DNA from: Actinomycetospora sp. NBRC 106375
GTDB taxonomy: Bacteria > Actinomycetota > Actinomycetes > Mycobacteriales > Pseudonocardiaceae
Assembly: GCF_030269665.1 (NCBI RefSeq)
Contig: NZ_BSTS01000010.1
Location: 62,001-126,000 of the forward strand
Length of the DNA: 64,000 nucleotides
Reading direction: 5' to 3'
Shown: positions 1-11,105 of the stretch, one piece after another
Position numbering within the stretch: the first letter of the stretch is position 1
How the letters are laid out: each line of letters opens with the position of its first letter
Translations under genes and position numbers: made by a program
Notes under the pieces: model-generated
The model's input: only the letters and a program-made list of their open reading frames with translations
Told to the model about the DNA's origin: nothing
Databases searched by the model: none

Positions 1-27
1 CTCGAAGTGGACCACCCGACCGCTCAT
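1..27 (-). CDS. Start of a truncated gene, possibly a VOC (glyoxalase-fold) protein
   Basis: Only the first nine codons are present (MSGRVVHFE), running off the left edge. An AGGAG ribosome-binding site lies about seven bases before the ATG, 14 bases downstream of the dnaE stop, so it is probably cotranscribed with dnaE. The N-terminal pattern resembles many actinobacterial VOC-family proteins, but nine residues cannot prove this; the family call is an inference. Confidence 0.45.
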
Positions 28-41
28 GACCAGCTCCTCTC

Positions 42-3000
42 TCAGCCCAGACAGCGTGGACCGAGCAGGGCCTTGAGGTCACCCATCAGCGCGCCGGAGT
101 TGGTGACCTTGAGGCCGTCGTCGAGACGCAGGACGTGGCTCGCCCCGTTGGCCGCGAGCAGCGTCAGGTGGACCTCGCTCGGGCCCGGGTGGGCGACGAG
201 GACCTCCTTGAGCTTCCCGACGCGTTCCGGGGTGCACCGGGCGCTCTCGATGACGACCTTCACCGGCGCGCCGCCGACACCTCCGGACAGGTCGGGCACC
301 GCGAGGTCCTCCACGAACAGGCTCACGCGGTCGTCCCGCTTGTTGACCTTGCCCTTGACCAGCACGATCGCGTCCTCGGCGACGTCGATCGACACCGCCG
401 CGTAGGTGCGCGGGAAGAACAGCACCTCGATGCCGCCGGCGAGGTCCTCGATCTGCGCCGAGGCCCAGGGCTCGCCCTTCTTGTTCACCCGGCGGGTGAC
501 CGTGGCGAGGATGCCGCCGACGGTGACCGTCGCGCCCTCGGCGACGTCGCCCTCGAGGATCTTCGTGATCTGGGTGTCGGCGCGGCTCGCGAGCACCTGC
601 TCGATGCCGTTGAGCGGGTGGCCCGAGACGTAGAGGCCGAGCATCTCCCGCTCGAGGGCGAGGCGGTGCTTGGACTCCCACTCCCCTTCGGGCACCTTGA
701 CGTCGAACATGCCGGTGGTGTCGGCGGTGTCCTCGTCCGGCCCGTCGAAGCTCCCGAAAAGGTCGAACTGCCCGTCGGCCTCGGCCTTCTTCGTCGTCAT
801 GACCGCGTCGACGGCCTCGGCGTGCACCAGCGCGAGGCCCTTGCGCGGGTGGCCCAGCGAGTCGAACGCGCCGGCCTTGATCAGCGACTCGACCGTCTTC
901 TTGTTGCAGACCTGCTGCGGGACCTTGCGCAGGAAGTCCGAGAAGTCGGTGAACCCGCCCTTCTCGCGGCGGGTCTCGACGATCGCGTCGACGACGTTGG
1001 TGCCGACGTTGCGGATCGCGCCCAGGCCGAAGCGGATGTCGACGCCGACCGGGGCGAAGTCGCGCACCGAGTCGTTGACGTCGGGCGGCAGCACGGTGAT
1101 GCCGAGCTTGCGGCACTCCGCGAGGTAGATCGCCGCCTTGTCCTTGTCGTCGCGCACGCTGGTGAGCAGCGCGGCCATGTACTCGGCGGGGTAGTTCGCC
1201 TTGAGGTAGGCGGTCCAGTAGGAGACCAGCCCGTAGCCCGCGGTGTGCGCGCGGTTGAAGGCGTAGTCGGAGAACGGGACGAGGATGTCCCACAGCGTCT
1301 GGATGGAGTTCTGCGAGTAGCCGTTGGCCTTCATGCCGTCGGAGAACGGCACGAACTCCTTGTCGAGGATCTCCTTCTTCTTCTTGCCCATCGCGCGACG
1401 CAGCAGGTCGGCGGTGCCCAGCGAGTAGCCCGCGAGCTGCTGGGCGATCGCCATGACCTGCTCCTGGTAGACGATCAGACCGAACGTCTCGCCCAGGATC
1501 TCCGAGAGCGGCTCCGCCAGCTCCGGGTGGATCGGCTTGACCTCCTGCCGGCCGTTCTTGCGGTCGGCGTAGTCGTTGTGCGCGTTGGCGCCCATCGGCC
1601 CGGGTCGGTAGAGCGCGAGGACGGCCGAGATGTCCTCGAACGTCGTCGGCTCCATGCGCCGCAGGAGGTCGCGCATCGGGCCGCCGTCTAGCTGGAAGAC
1701 GCCGAGCGTGTCGCCGCGGGCCAGCAGCTTGTAGGCCTCGGAGTCGTCGAGCGCGAGCTTGTCGAGGTCGAGCGCCGGCTTGCCGTTGAGGGTGATGTTG
1801 TGCAGCGCGTCGTCGATGACCGTGAGGTTGCGCAGCCCCAGGAAGTCCATCTTGAGCAGCCCGAGCGTCTCGCAGACGCCCATGTCGAACTGCGTGATGA
1901 TCGCGCCGTCGGAGTCGCGGCGCTGGATCGGCAGGACGTCGAGCAGCGGTGTCGACGACATGATCACGCCGGCGGCGTGCACGCCCCACTGGCGCTTGAG
2001 GCCCTCGAGGTCGCGTGCGGTGTCGACGATCTCCTTGACCTGCGCGTCCGCCTCGTAGAGCGCGCGCACCTCGGTGGCCTCGGAGTAGCGCTTGTGGCCC
2101 GGGTCGAAGATCCCCGACAGCGGGATGTCCTTGCCCATCACCGGCGGCGGCATCGCCTTGGAGATGCGGTCGGCCACCGCGTAGCCCGGCTGGCCGTAGA
2201 GCACCCGCGCGGAGTCCTTGATCGCGGCCTTCGCCTTGATCGTGGAGTAGGTGATGATCTGGGCGATGCGGTCCTCGCCGTACTTCTCCGTGACGTACCG
2301 GATCATCTCGCCGCGCCGGCGCTCGTCGAAGTCCAGGTCGATGTCGGGCATCGACTTGCGCTCGGGGTTGAGGAACCGCTCGAAGATCAGGTTGTGCTTC
2401 ACCGGGTCGAGCTCGGTGATGCCCAGCGCGTAGGCGATGAGGCAGCCGGCGGCGCTGCCGCGGCCCGGGCCGACGCGGATGCCGACCGACTTGGCGTGCG
2501 CCACCAGGTCGGCCGTCACCAGGAAGTAGCCGGGGTAGCCCTTCTGGCAGATGACGTCGATCTCGTACGCGGCCTGCTGACGGTGGCCCTCCGGGACCTG
2601 GCCGTGGAACCGCTGCTGCAGGCCCCGCTCGACCTCCTTGACCAGCCACGTCGACTCGGTCTCGCCCTCGGGCACGGGGGCGCCCGGCATGAGGTCGCGC
2701 CCCTCCTCGAACTCCACGTTCACGCGCTCGGCGATCGCGAGGGTGTTGTCGCAGGCCTCGGGGAAGACGCCGTCCCACTGCGCGCGCATCTCCTGCGCGC
2801 TCTTGAGGTAGAAGTCCTGCGCGTCGAACCGGAAGCGGTTCGGGTCGTTCATCGTCTTGCCGGTCTGCACGCACAGCAGCACCTCGTGCGGCTTCGCGTC
2901 CTTCGCGTAGGTGTAGTGCAGGTCGTTGGTGGCGAGACCGGGCAGGTCGAGCTTCTTCTTGAGGTCGTAGAGGTCGTCGCGGACCCGGCGCTCGATCTCG

Positions 3001-3578
3001 ATGCCGTGGTCCATCAGCTCGCAGAAGAAGTTGTCCGCGCCGAAGATGTCGCGGTAGTCGCTCGCGGCCTGGCACGCGCCGTCGAAGTCGTCCTGCTGCA
3101 GGTAGCGCGCGACCTCGCCCGACGGGCAGCCGGTGGTCGCGATGATCCCCTTGCCGTAGGTCTCGAGCAGCTCGCGGTCCATGCGCGGCTTGTAGTAGTA
3201 GCCCTCGAGGCTCGCGAGGCTGGAGAGCCGGAAGAGGTTGTGCATCCCCTCCGTGTTCTCGGCCAGCAGCGTCATGTGGGTGTACATCTGACCCGGGTTG
3301 TCATCGCTGATGACCTGGCCGCCGAGCGTCGCGCGCTTGCGCTCGTGGCGGCTGCCGGGCGCGAGGTAGCCCTCCATGCCGATGATCGGCTTGACCCCGT
3401 GGTCCTTCGACTTCTTCCAGAACTCGTAGGCGCCGAAGGTGTTGCCGTGGTCGGTCATGGCCAGGGCCGGCATGCCCATGCGCGCGGCCTCGGCGAACAG
3501 GTCGTCCAACCGCGCGGCACCGTCGAGCATCGAGAACTCGGTGTGCGTGTGCAGGTGGACGAACGAGTCGCCGGTCAC
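42..3578 (-). CDS. dnaE: DNA polymerase III alpha subunit, replicative
   Basis: Catalytic subunit of the replicative polymerase. The N-terminal PHP domain begins with [14 protein letters not shown]. The C-family palm contains PDIDLDFDE near residue 410, holding two of the catalytic aspartates. The little-finger and OB-fold regions and a C-terminal domain follow; about 1178 aa, usual for actinobacterial DnaE1. An upstream in-frame start at 3728 exists, but the extra 50 residues are low complexity and precede the PHP domain. The GTG at 3578 has a strong AGGGGAGGT site about 9 bases before it, and a -10-like TACTCT lies inside the putative extension, so I prefer 3578. Function is certain from sequence; the start is well supported. 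Confidence 0.97.
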   Translation of the reverse strand: MTGDSFVHLHTHTEFSMLDGAARLDDLFAEAARMGMPALAMTDHGNTFGAYEFWKKSKDHGVKPIIGMEGYLAPGSRHERKRATLGGQVISDDNPGQMYTHMTLLAENTEGMHNLFRLSSLASLEGYYYKPRMDRELLETYGKGIIATTGCPSGEVARYLQQDDFDGACQAASDYRDIFGADNFFCELMDHGIEIERRVRDDLYDLKKKLDLPGLATNDLHYTYAKDAKPHEVLLCVQTGKTMNDPNRFRFDAQDFYLKSAQEMRAQWDGVFPEACDNTLAIAERVNVEFEEGRDLMPGAPVPEGETESTWLVKEVERGLQQRFHGQVPEGHRQQAAYEIDVICQKGYPGYFLVTADLVAHAKSVGIRVGPGRGSAAGCLIAYALGITELDPVKHNLIFERFLNPERKSMPDIDLDFDERRRGEMIRYVTEKYGEDRIAQIITYSTIKAKAAIKDSARVLYGQPGYAVADRISKAMPPPVMGKDIPLSGIFDPGHKRYSEATEVRALYEADAQVKEIVDTARDLEGLKRQWGVHAAGVIMSSTPLLDVLPIQRRDSDGAIITQFDMGVCETLGLLKMDFLGLRNLTVIDDALHNITLNGKPALDLDKLALDDSEAYKLLARGDTLGVFQLDGGPMRDLLRRMEPTTFEDISAVLALYRPGPMGANAHNDYADRKNGRQEVKPIHPELAEPLSEILGETFGLIVYQEQVMAIAQQLAGYSLGTADLLRRAMGKKKKEILDKEFVPFSDGMKANGYSQNSIQTLWDILVPFSDYAFNRAHTAGYGLVSYWTAYLKANYPAEYMAALLTSVRDDKDKAAIYLAECRKLGITVLPPDVNDSVRDFAPVGVDIRFGLGAIRNVGTNVVDAIVETRREKGGFTDFSDFLRKVPQQVCNKKTVESLIKAGAFDSLGHPRKGLALVHAEAVDAVMTTKKAEADGQFDLFGSFDGPDEDTADTTGMFDVKVPEGEWESKHRLALEREMLGLYVSGHPLNGIEQVLASRADTQITKILEGDVAEGATVTVGGILATVTRRVNKKGEPWASAQIEDLAGGIEVLFFPRTYAAVSIDVAEDAIVLVKGKVNKRDDRVSLFVEDLAVPDLSGGVGGAPVKVVIESARCTPERVGKLKEVLVAHPGPSEVHLTLLAANGASHVLRLDDGLKVTNSGALMGDLKALLGPRCLG

Positions 3579-3663
3579 GTCGTGGGACCTCCCCTGGGCG
3601 CCGCGGTGCTCCGGTGAGCCGGCCGGTGTCGTGGGCGGGACGGCGGTCGGCGGGAGCGGCTCC

Positions 3664-3669
3664 AGAGTA
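3664..3669 (-). promoter_or_regulatory. Candidate -10 box for dnaE
   Basis: TACTCT on the minus strand matches TANNNT. It would start transcription near 3657, giving a leader of about 80 nt to the GTG at 3578. No convincing -35 is visible. Confidence 0.35.
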
Positions 3670-3863
3670 ATCGCGACCCCCGACAGCGCCGCCCCTCCCC
3701 GCGGGCCCGATCCGTCCTCGCTGCTCACCTCCGACGGTCCGGCGTGTCGCCCGGATCCGGGCTCGTCCCGTCCGCCACATGCGTCTCTCGTGCCCCACGC
3801 GTGCGGGCTCGCACGTTCGTGTGCGGCCGGTGGTGCGGGCCCGACGGGTCAGCGCTGGGCCAT

Positions 3864-3929
3864 GGAGATCAGGAGCGCGTCACGCACCTCCGGCGGGGGC
3901 CGGAGGTGCGTGACGCGCTGGTGATCTCC
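3864..3929. repeat. Long perfect-stem palindrome (repeat family 1, copy 1)
   Basis: Two 30-nt arms (3864-3893 and 3900-3929) match at 28 positions and are separated by a 6-nt loop. The stretch GATCAGGAGCGCGTCACGC at 3867-3885 recurs exactly at 35889-35907. It lies between the Asp-rich gene and dnaE, both on the minus strand, in the 382-bp gap 3579-3960. It could act as a terminator for the upstream gene, or be a mobile palindromic repeat. Confidence 0.8.
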
Positions 3930-3960
3930 GGGGTGGCGGCACGGCGGTCGCGCTCGCCGG

Positions 3961-4695
3961 TCAGCGGCCGTCGTCGCCGGCGAGCAGGAGGTGGGCGGCG
4001 GTGTCGTCGCCACCCGTGAGGAGCGCGACGGCGGCCGCGAGCACCCAGAACCGGGCGACCAGGACATCCTCCGGCGTCCGGGGGAAGTGCTCCCGCAGCG
4101 CCTCCCGTGCCGAGGGCCCGAGCACCCGCGCCGCGTCCTGCACCGCGGGCCCCTCCTCGCCGAGGTGCGCAGCGATCCACGCGGCGGCCCGCCTCGGCAG
4201 GTCGGCCGTGGGGAAGCGGCGCGGGACCTTCACGAGCCACGCACCGAGGAACAGGTCGACCAGCGTGCGGTCGCCGGCGACCTGGTCCTCGCGGCTCGCC
4301 CCGACCGGGCGGGCTCTGAGCTCGTGGGTGGCGGCGACGAAGGCCCGCGCGATCCCGGGGTCGCGCCGTTCGACCGTCGCCACCGCGACGTCGCGGAGGC
4401 GGTCCTGGAGCAGATCGATCAGGTCCGGGCCGTCGTCGTCCTCGTCGTCCCACCAGCCGTCGTCGAGGTCGTCGTCGAGGTCGTCGTCGAGGTCGTCGTC
4501 GAGGTCGTCGTCGAAGGCCTGCGGGAACTGCTCGAGCAGCTCGCAGTCGCTCAGCAACGGCGCCCCGACCCGCTCCGCGGCCACCCGGCGGGGACGCGCC
4601 GCGCGCGGCGGACGGGCCGCCCCACGCTCCTGCCGTCTGCGCCGCGCCTCGACCTTCGCCGCCCGCCGCCGTCCGTCGTGCCTGCGCCTGCCCAT
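3961..4695 (-). CDS. Hypothetical protein with Arg-rich N-terminus and Asp-Leu repeat
   Basis: I do not recognise a family. The ATG at 4695 is chosen because GAGGAGGAG lies just before it; a longer in-frame reading to 4869 would run through an intergenic palindrome. The 244-aa product starts with a strongly basic stretch (MGRRRHDGRRRAAKVEARRR), then has an acidic run built of four DDDL units near residues 64-80. A mostly helical Ala/Arg/Leu-rich C-terminal half contains DLFLGAWLVKVPRRFP. No signal peptide and no clear membrane span are seen. It stands alone between two palindrome-rich gaps, downstream of dapA and upstream of dnaE on the same strand. Codon use is like its neighbours, so it is probably a real gene. 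Confidence 0.7.
   Translation of the reverse strand: MGRRRHDGRRRAAKVEARRRRQERGAARPPRAARPRRVAAERVGAPLLSDCELLEQFPQAFDDDLDDDLDDDLDDDLDDGWWDDEDDDGPDLIDLLQDRLRDVAVATVERRDPGIARAFVAATHELRARPVGASREDQVAGDRTLVDLFLGAWLVKVPRRFPTADLPRRAAAWIAAHLGEEGPAVQDAARVLGPSAREALREHFPRTPEDVLVARFWVLAAAVALLTGGDDTAAHLLLAGDDGR
4459..4506. repeat. 12-bp tandem repeat, four units
   Basis: GTCGTCGAGGTC is repeated four times exactly and encodes the DDDL units of the Asp-rich protein on the minus strand. The unit keeps the frame, so its number can vary without breaking the gene. Confidence 0.85.
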
Positions 4696-4761
4696 GGCTC
4701 CTCCTCGAGGTCGTCGAGGTGGAGCGTGCGCCCGACCCCCGACAACGCCGAGGTCCGCCAA

Positions 4762-4821
4762 GATCAGGAGCGCACTAGGCACCTCTCGAGCCCGCCCGAG
4801 GTGGACTCCGCTCTCCTGATC
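4762..4821. repeat. Palindromic repeat family 1, copy 2
   Basis: The outer arms GATCAGGAG (4762-4770) and CTCCTGATC (4813-4821) are perfectly complementary. An inner CACCTC/GAGGTG pair adds to the stem; the middle is less regular than in copy 1. It lies just upstream of the Asp-rich gene within the 311-bp gap 4696-5006. Confidence 0.7.
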
Positions 4822-4850
4822 ACGGGTGGGGCAGCGACCCGGCCACGAGG

Positions 4851-4897
4851 GGCGCGTCCCGCAGGCCACGAGCCCCGTCGATCACGCGGAACGTGCC
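4851..4897. repeat. Palindromic repeat family 2, copy 1
   Basis: A 47-nt element beginning GGCGCGTCCCGCA and ending CGCGGAACGTGCC, whose ends pair as a 13-nt stem with few mismatches. It is identical at 44 of 47 positions to the copy at 4945-4991, which starts 94 bp further on. Confidence 0.8.
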
Positions 4898-4944
4898 ACT
4901 CGCGCCGCCCGACCGCCCGGCGCGGCAGCCACCCACCCACGACA

Positions 4945-4991
4945 GGCACGTCCCGCAGGCCACGAGCCCTGTCGATCATGCGGAACGTGCC
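4945..4991. repeat. Palindromic repeat family 2, copy 2
   Basis: Same element as 4851-4897, with arms GGCACGTCCCGCA and TGCGGAACGTGCC (12 of 13 paired). A third, diverged copy of the same length is at 35813-35859. It ends directly before the dapA terminator-like hairpin. Confidence 0.8.
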
Positions 4992-5006
4992 ACTCGCGAC
5001 GAGTGG
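4990..5006 (-). terminator. Hairpin directly after dapA stop
   Basis: CCACTCG and CGAGTGG form a perfect 7-bp stem around a CGA loop, touching the dapA stop codon. No T-run follows, as is common for high-GC actinobacterial terminators. Confidence 0.5.
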
Positions 5007-5849
5007 CTACAGCACCCCGACGCCCGCGAGGGCCGCGCGGACGACCTCGCGCTCGCGGGAGTCGGCGGGGACCATCGGCAGGCGCAGGCCGCCGACGGGG
5101 TGCCCGACGAGGTCCAGCGCCGCCTTGATCGGGATGGGGTTGGTGGTGACGCCGAGGGCGTCGAAGACGGGCTTGAGCGAGGCCTCGATCTCGGCGCGCT
5201 GGTCCGGCTCGTCGACCATCCGCCGCATGGCCGGCCCGACGACGTGGCTGGCGACGAGGATGCCGCCGCAGCCGCCCATCTCGAGCACCGAGCCGAAGAG
5301 GTCGTCGTTGCCGGCGTAGATCTGGAGGCCGTCGACGGGCGCGAGGTTGGCGTTGTTGGCCTGCTTGACGTAGTCGATCCGCTCGATCTGGGCGAGCTCG
5401 GCGAGCATCGCGTTGTCGAGGTCGAGCACGACGCGCGAAGGGATGTTGTAGAGCACGACCGGCTTGTCGGTGGCCCGCGCGACCTCGGTGTAGTGCGCGA
5501 CGAGGCCCCGACGGTTCGGCTTGTTGTAGTACGGCGTCACCGACAGGATCGCGTCGGCGCCCACCGCGGTGGCCTTCTCGGTCATCTCGCAGGCGTGGCG
5601 GGTGTCGTTCGACCCCGTCGACGCGACGACGGTCGCGCTCGCCGGGCGGTGCTCGACGGCGAGCTCGACGAGGCGCAGGTGCTCCTCGGTGGACAGCGTC
5701 GACGCCTCGCCGGTCGTCCCGCACACCACGAGCCCGTCGGTGCCGGACGTGTAGAGGTGGCCCATCAGGTCGACGAAGGCCTGCTCGTCGACCGAACCGT
5801 CGGGGGCGAACGGGGTCACGATGGCGGTGAGGACGGCGCCGAGGGTCAT
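5007..5849 (-). CDS. dapA: 4-hydroxy-tetrahydrodipicolinate synthase
   Basis: Condenses pyruvate with aspartate semialdehyde, the first committed step to diaminopimelate and lysine; cytosolic TIM barrel. The reading frame shows the GTTGE motif with the catalytic Thr pair, YYNKP with the catalytic Tyr, and the Schiff-base Lys in DYVKQAN. About 280 aa, the usual length. The ATG at 5849 is used; a GTG six codons upstream (5867) is also possible and neither has a good ribosome-binding site. Its product feeds the DAP used by MurE in the same window. It follows the cupin gene by 33 bp on the same strand, so they may share a transcript. Enzymes of this superfamily can be misassigned (NAL/KDG aldolases), but length and motifs favour DapA. 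Confidence 0.88.
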   Translation of the reverse strand: MTLGAVLTAIVTPFAPDGSVDEQAFVDLMGHLYTSGTDGLVVCGTTGEASTLSTEEHLRLVELAVEHRPASATVVASTGSNDTRHACEMTEKATAVGADAILSVTPYYNKPNRRGLVAHYTEVARATDKPVVLYNIPSRVVLDLDNAMLAELAQIERIDYVKQANNANLAPVDGLQIYAGNDDLFGSVLEMGGCGGILVASHVVGPAMRRMVDEPDQRAEIEASLKPVFDALGVTTNPIPIKAALDLVGHPVGGLRLPMVPADSREREVVRAALAGVGVL

Positions 5850-5882
5850 GCCCTCAGGTTGCCCCACCGCACCGCGGCAGGT

Positions 5883-6263
5883 CTATGCCGGGTCCGGGCC
5901 CTCGACGTTGACGGTGGGCGGTCCCTCGCCCGCGCGCCCGATCACGGCGGTGGACCGCTCGCCCGTCGGGTTCGACTCGCGGTGCACCGTGTGCGGGGGG
6001 ACGCGCAGGAAGTCGCCGGGTCCGGCCTCGACGGCGTCCCCGCCGCCGGGGCCGAACTCCAGCTTCATCGCGCCGCGCACCACGTAGAGGCTGGTCTCGT
6101 GCTCGCCGTGGTGGTGCCAGCCGGATGAGGCGCCGGGCTCGGTGTGGACGAGGCCCGCCCACAGCGCGTCCGTGGAGAACGCCACCTCCCGGCGCATGCC
6201 GGGCGTCGGGTCGCCCTCGGCCAGCGCGTCGCCGCGGAACACCTCGACCGGTTCGCTGCTCAC
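5883..6263 (-). CDS. Small single-domain cupin protein
   Basis: A 126-aa beta-barrel protein. The first cupin motif is visible in GWHHHGEHETSLYVVRG, with His/Glu metal ligands, and the second in PGDFLRVPPHTVHRE, with the last His ligand. Single-domain cupins include isomerases, dioxygenases and small-molecule binders; no substrate can be assigned. The start is a GTG without ribosome-binding site, but a GACCCT hexamer lies 6 nt upstream, fitting a leaderless start. It lies between mdh and dapA on the same strand. Confidence 0.8.
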   Translation of the reverse strand: MSSEPVEVFRGDALAEGDPTPGMRREVAFSTDALWAGLVHTEPGASSGWHHHGEHETSLYVVRGAMKLEFGPGGGDAVEAGPGDFLRVPPHTVHRESNPTGERSTAVIGRAGEGPPTVNVEGPDPA

Positions 6264-6270
6264 GGCGTCA

Positions 6271-6283
6271 GGGTCTCAGACCC
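6271..6283. terminator. Small hairpin between mdh and cupin gene
   Basis: GGGTC-TCA-GACCC forms a short perfect stem 10 bp after the mdh stop. It is weak, and also overlaps the possible -10 of the cupin gene. Confidence 0.3.
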
Positions 6284-6292
6284 AGCCAGGAA

Positions 6293-8695
<2,403 letters not shown>

Positions 8696-8781
8696 TCAGG
8701 GCCGCCGACGGACGGTTCTCTCCGGCTCTACCCGCCATCGTCCTCCGCCACGCCGCGCGGGGGGACCCCACGACGGGCGTC

Positions 8782-8805
8782 ACCCTGTCGGCCCCCTCAC
8801 AGGGT
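8782..8805 (-). terminator. Hairpin after the one-TM protein gene
   Basis: ACCCTGT and ACAGGGT form a 7-bp stem with a 10-nt loop, 11 bp past the stop at 8816 and upstream of ndh. The rest of the 169-bp gap 8647-8815 shows no clear feature. Confidence 0.45.
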
Positions 8806-8815
8806 CACGAGGATC

Positions 8816-9586
8816 TCAGGGCGGTGGCACCGGTCCGTCGTCGGGCACCGGGCCGACGGTCTCGGGCGGGTCGCGCCCGTCGTCGACCTGCTCGGGCAGC
8901 AGCGGCGACACCGCCAGCGACCCCATCCGGGCGTCGGCCGGGGCCACCTCCACGGCCCGCACGTCCGGGCGCGACAGCAGCGTCGGCACGGTCACCGGGT
9001 CGATCTCGACGACGAGCGCGACGACGCACGCGCACCCGGCCGACAGGCGCGCCGACTCGGTCGTCGCCACCGCCGCCGCCCGGCCCGTCGACGTGCGGGC
9101 CTGCTCGCCGGCGCGGTTGGCGGCCTGCGCCTCCGCGAGACGCAGCCCCGTGGCCGGGTCGACGGAGCCGTCGAGGGTGATCTGCCGCAGCGCGGTCTGC
9201 ACCCGCGGCAGCGGCACGCGGAAGACCGCCGCGCGGGGCCTGACACCCGGGACGCCGGCGAGCGCGGCCGCACCCCCGACGTCGAGCTCGGCGGTGAGCT
9301 CCACGAGCGCCGGACGAGGACCGGGCGGCGCCGGCGGCACGACGCGGGCGCGGGCGAGGTAGCCGGCGACGGTCTCGCCGGGCGCGGGCCCGAGCCGCGC
9401 CGCGTCGGTGCTGCCGGGGATGCCGCCGTCGCCCGGGCCGGTGCTCGACGACCCGGCGAACCACGCGGTCACCAGCGCCACGACGAGCACGACGGCGAGG
9501 ACGATCGCCGCCGTCGGCCAGCGCAGCCGGGGCTCGTCGTCCTGCTCGTCGTCCTGCTCGTCCTCGCCGGGCTCCGCGCGAGCCAC
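8816..9586 (-). CDS. Membrane-anchored protein with one TM segment, unknown function
   Basis: The 256-aa product has a short acidic N-terminus (VARAEPGEDEQDDEQDDE), one transmembrane helix (AAIVLAVVLVVALVTAWFAG, about residues 25-45) and an Ala/Pro-rich exported domain. The exported part contains two Cys in SAGCACVVALVVEIDP. No known family was recognised. The GTG at 9586 is chosen because it begins two bases after the rluD stop (9589); no strong ribosome-binding site is present, so translation is probably coupled to rluD. The antiporter, lspA, rluD and this gene form one tight unit. Confidence 0.65.
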   Translation of the reverse strand: MARAEPGEDEQDDEQDDEPRLRWPTAAIVLAVVLVVALVTAWFAGSSSTGPGDGGIPGSTDAARLGPAPGETVAGYLARARVVPPAPPGPRPALVELTAELDVGGAAALAGVPGVRPRAAVFRVPLPRVQTALRQITLDGSVDPATGLRLAEAQAANRAGEQARTSTGRAAAVATTESARLSAGCACVVALVVEIDPVTVPTLLSRPDVRAVEVAPADARMGSLAVSPLLPEQVDDGRDPPETVGPVPDDGPVPPP

Positions 9587-9588
9587 GC

Positions 9589-10518
9589 TCAGCTCGCCGC
9601 CCGCAGGGTCTCGAGCGCCTGCGCGAGGTCCGGCGGCGGCTCGCTGACGTACTCCACCCAGCGCCCGTCGGCCGGGTGGTGGAAACCGAGGCGGTGGGCG
9701 TGCAGCCACTGGCGGGACAGGCCCAGGGTGCGGGCCAGCGTGCGGTCGGCGCCGTACGTCAGGTCGCCGACGCAGGGGTGGCGCACCGCCGAGAAGTGCA
9801 CCCGGATCTGGTGGGTGCGCCCCGTCTCGAGCTCGACCTCGAGCAGCGAGGCGGCCCGGAACGCCTCGAGGGTGCGGTAGTGCGTGACGCTGGGGCGGCC
9901 GTCCCGCATCACCGCGAACTTCCAGTCCTGCTTGGGGTGACGGTCGATCGGCGCGTCGATGGTGCCCTCGCTGGGGTCCGGGTGGCCCTGGACGACGGCG
10001 AGGTAGACCTTCGCGACGGTGCGGTCGCGGAACGCCTGCTTGAGCGCCGAGTAGGCCCGCTCCGACTTCGCCACCACCATCACCCCGGTGGTGCCGGCGT
10101 CGAGACGGTGCACGATGCCCTGGCGTTCGGCGGCGCCGCTGGTGGCGATGCGGATGCCCAGCGCGGCCAGCCCGGCGACGACGGTCGGGCCCGCCCAGCC
10201 GGGGCTGGGGTGCACGGCGACGCCGACGGGCTTGTCGACGACGACGATCTCGTCGTCCTCGTGCAGCACGACCAGGCCCTCGACGGCCTCGGCGGTGACG
10301 ATCGGGGTGGCGTCGGCGGGCTCGGGCAGCTCGACCTCGAGCCACGCGCCGGCGACGAGGCGGTCGGACTTGCCGGCGGCGACCCCGTCGACGCGCACCG
10401 CCCCGTCGGCGGCCAGGTCGGCGACCGCGGTGCGCGAGAGGCCGAGCATCCGGGACAGGCCGGCGTCGAGCCGCATCCCGTCGAGGCCGTCGGGGACCGG
10501 CAGCGTCCGCAGGCTCAC
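9589..10518 (-). CDS. rluD: Large-subunit rRNA pseudouridine synthase, RluA/RluD family
   Basis: Converts uridines of 23S rRNA to pseudouridine. An S4-like RNA-binding domain is N-terminal ([19 protein letters not shown]). The catalytic domain has [16 protein letters not shown] with the essential Asp, and GRTHQIRVH. 309 aa, usual. The GTG at 10518 overlaps the lspA stop as GTGA. The lspA-rluD order is very widespread in bacteria. Which rRNA position is modified cannot be told from sequence, so the RluD symbol is by family resemblance. Confidence 0.92.
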   Translation of the reverse strand: MSLRTLPVPDGLDGMRLDAGLSRMLGLSRTAVADLAADGAVRVDGVAAGKSDRLVAGAWLEVELPEPADATPIVTAEAVEGLVVLHEDDEIVVVDKPVGVAVHPSPGWAGPTVVAGLAALGIRIATSGAAERQGIVHRLDAGTTGVMVVAKSERAYSALKQAFRDRTVAKVYLAVVQGHPDPSEGTIDAPIDRHPKQDWKFAVMRDGRPSVTHYRTLEAFRAASLLEVELETGRTHQIRVHFSAVRHPCVGDLTYGADRTLARTLGLSRQWLHAHRLGFHHPADGRWVEYVSEPPPDLAQALETLRAAS

Positions 10519-11105
10519 GGCGTCGTCCCGGCGTCGGGGCCGGTGTCGTGGTCGCTGCCGCTCTCGCTGCCGCCCGTCCGCGTGCCGTCGAGGTCGCGGC
10601 CCAGCAGCGCGAGCAGGACCAGCAGGACGCCGCCGACCGTGATGGCCGAGTCCGCGACGTTGAAGACCGGGAACCAGCCCACCGACACGAAGTCGACGAC
10701 GTGGCCCTGCAGCGGGCCCGGGCCCCGGAAGAACCGGTCGACGAGGTTGCCCAGCGCGCCGCCGAGCACGAGCCCCAGCGCGATCGCCCAGCCGCGCGAG
10801 CGCAGCCGCCGCGCGAAGCGCGCGATGCCGACCACCACGGCCAGCGCCACCAGCGTCAGCACCCAGGTCATGCCGGTGGCGAACGAGAACGCCGCGCCCG
10901 GGTTGCGGACGAGGGTGAACGACACGAGATCGCCGATCAGCGGCACGCGCTCGCCGTCGCGCAGCCACGACACCATGAGGATCTTGGTGACGAGGTCGAG
11001 GGCGACCACCGCGACCGTGAGGACGACCAGCGTCGGGACCCGCCTCGGCGGGAGATCCCCGGGCGCCTCGGGGGCGCTCTCGGGCTCGGTGGGTGCGCTG
11101 CTCAC
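10515..11105 (-). CDS. lspA: Lipoprotein signal peptidase (signal peptidase II)
   Basis: An inner-membrane aspartic protease that removes signal peptides from prolipoproteins after diacylglyceryl transfer. Four hydrophobic segments are seen. The two catalytic aspartates lie in GNLVDRFF and [11 protein letters not shown], and the VRNPGAAFS motif is present. At 196 aa it is slightly longer than average because of Pro/Ser-rich tails. The GTG at 11105 overlaps the antiporter stop as GTGA, and its own stop overlaps the rluD start the same way. Confidence 0.95.
   Translation of the reverse strand: MSSAPTEPESAPEAPGDLPPRRVPTLVVLTVAVVALDLVTKILMVSWLRDGERVPLIGDLVSFTLVRNPGAAFSFATGMTWVLTLVALAVVVGIARFARRLRSRGWAIALGLVLGGALGNLVDRFFRGPGPLQGHVVDFVSVGWFPVFNVADSAITVGGVLLVLLALLGRDLDGTRTGGSESGSDHDTGPDAGTTP

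Noticed and set aside
79-3075. Long open frames antisense to or out of frame with dnaE (about 1000 and 500-600 aa)
   Set aside because: Extreme Arg/Pro/Ala or Asp/Val bias typical of shadow frames in high-GC DNA; dnaE explains the region fully.
4459-4506. Possible iteron cluster or CRISPR
   Set aside because: 12-bp units in frame encode DDDL; no spacers and no replication gene nearby.
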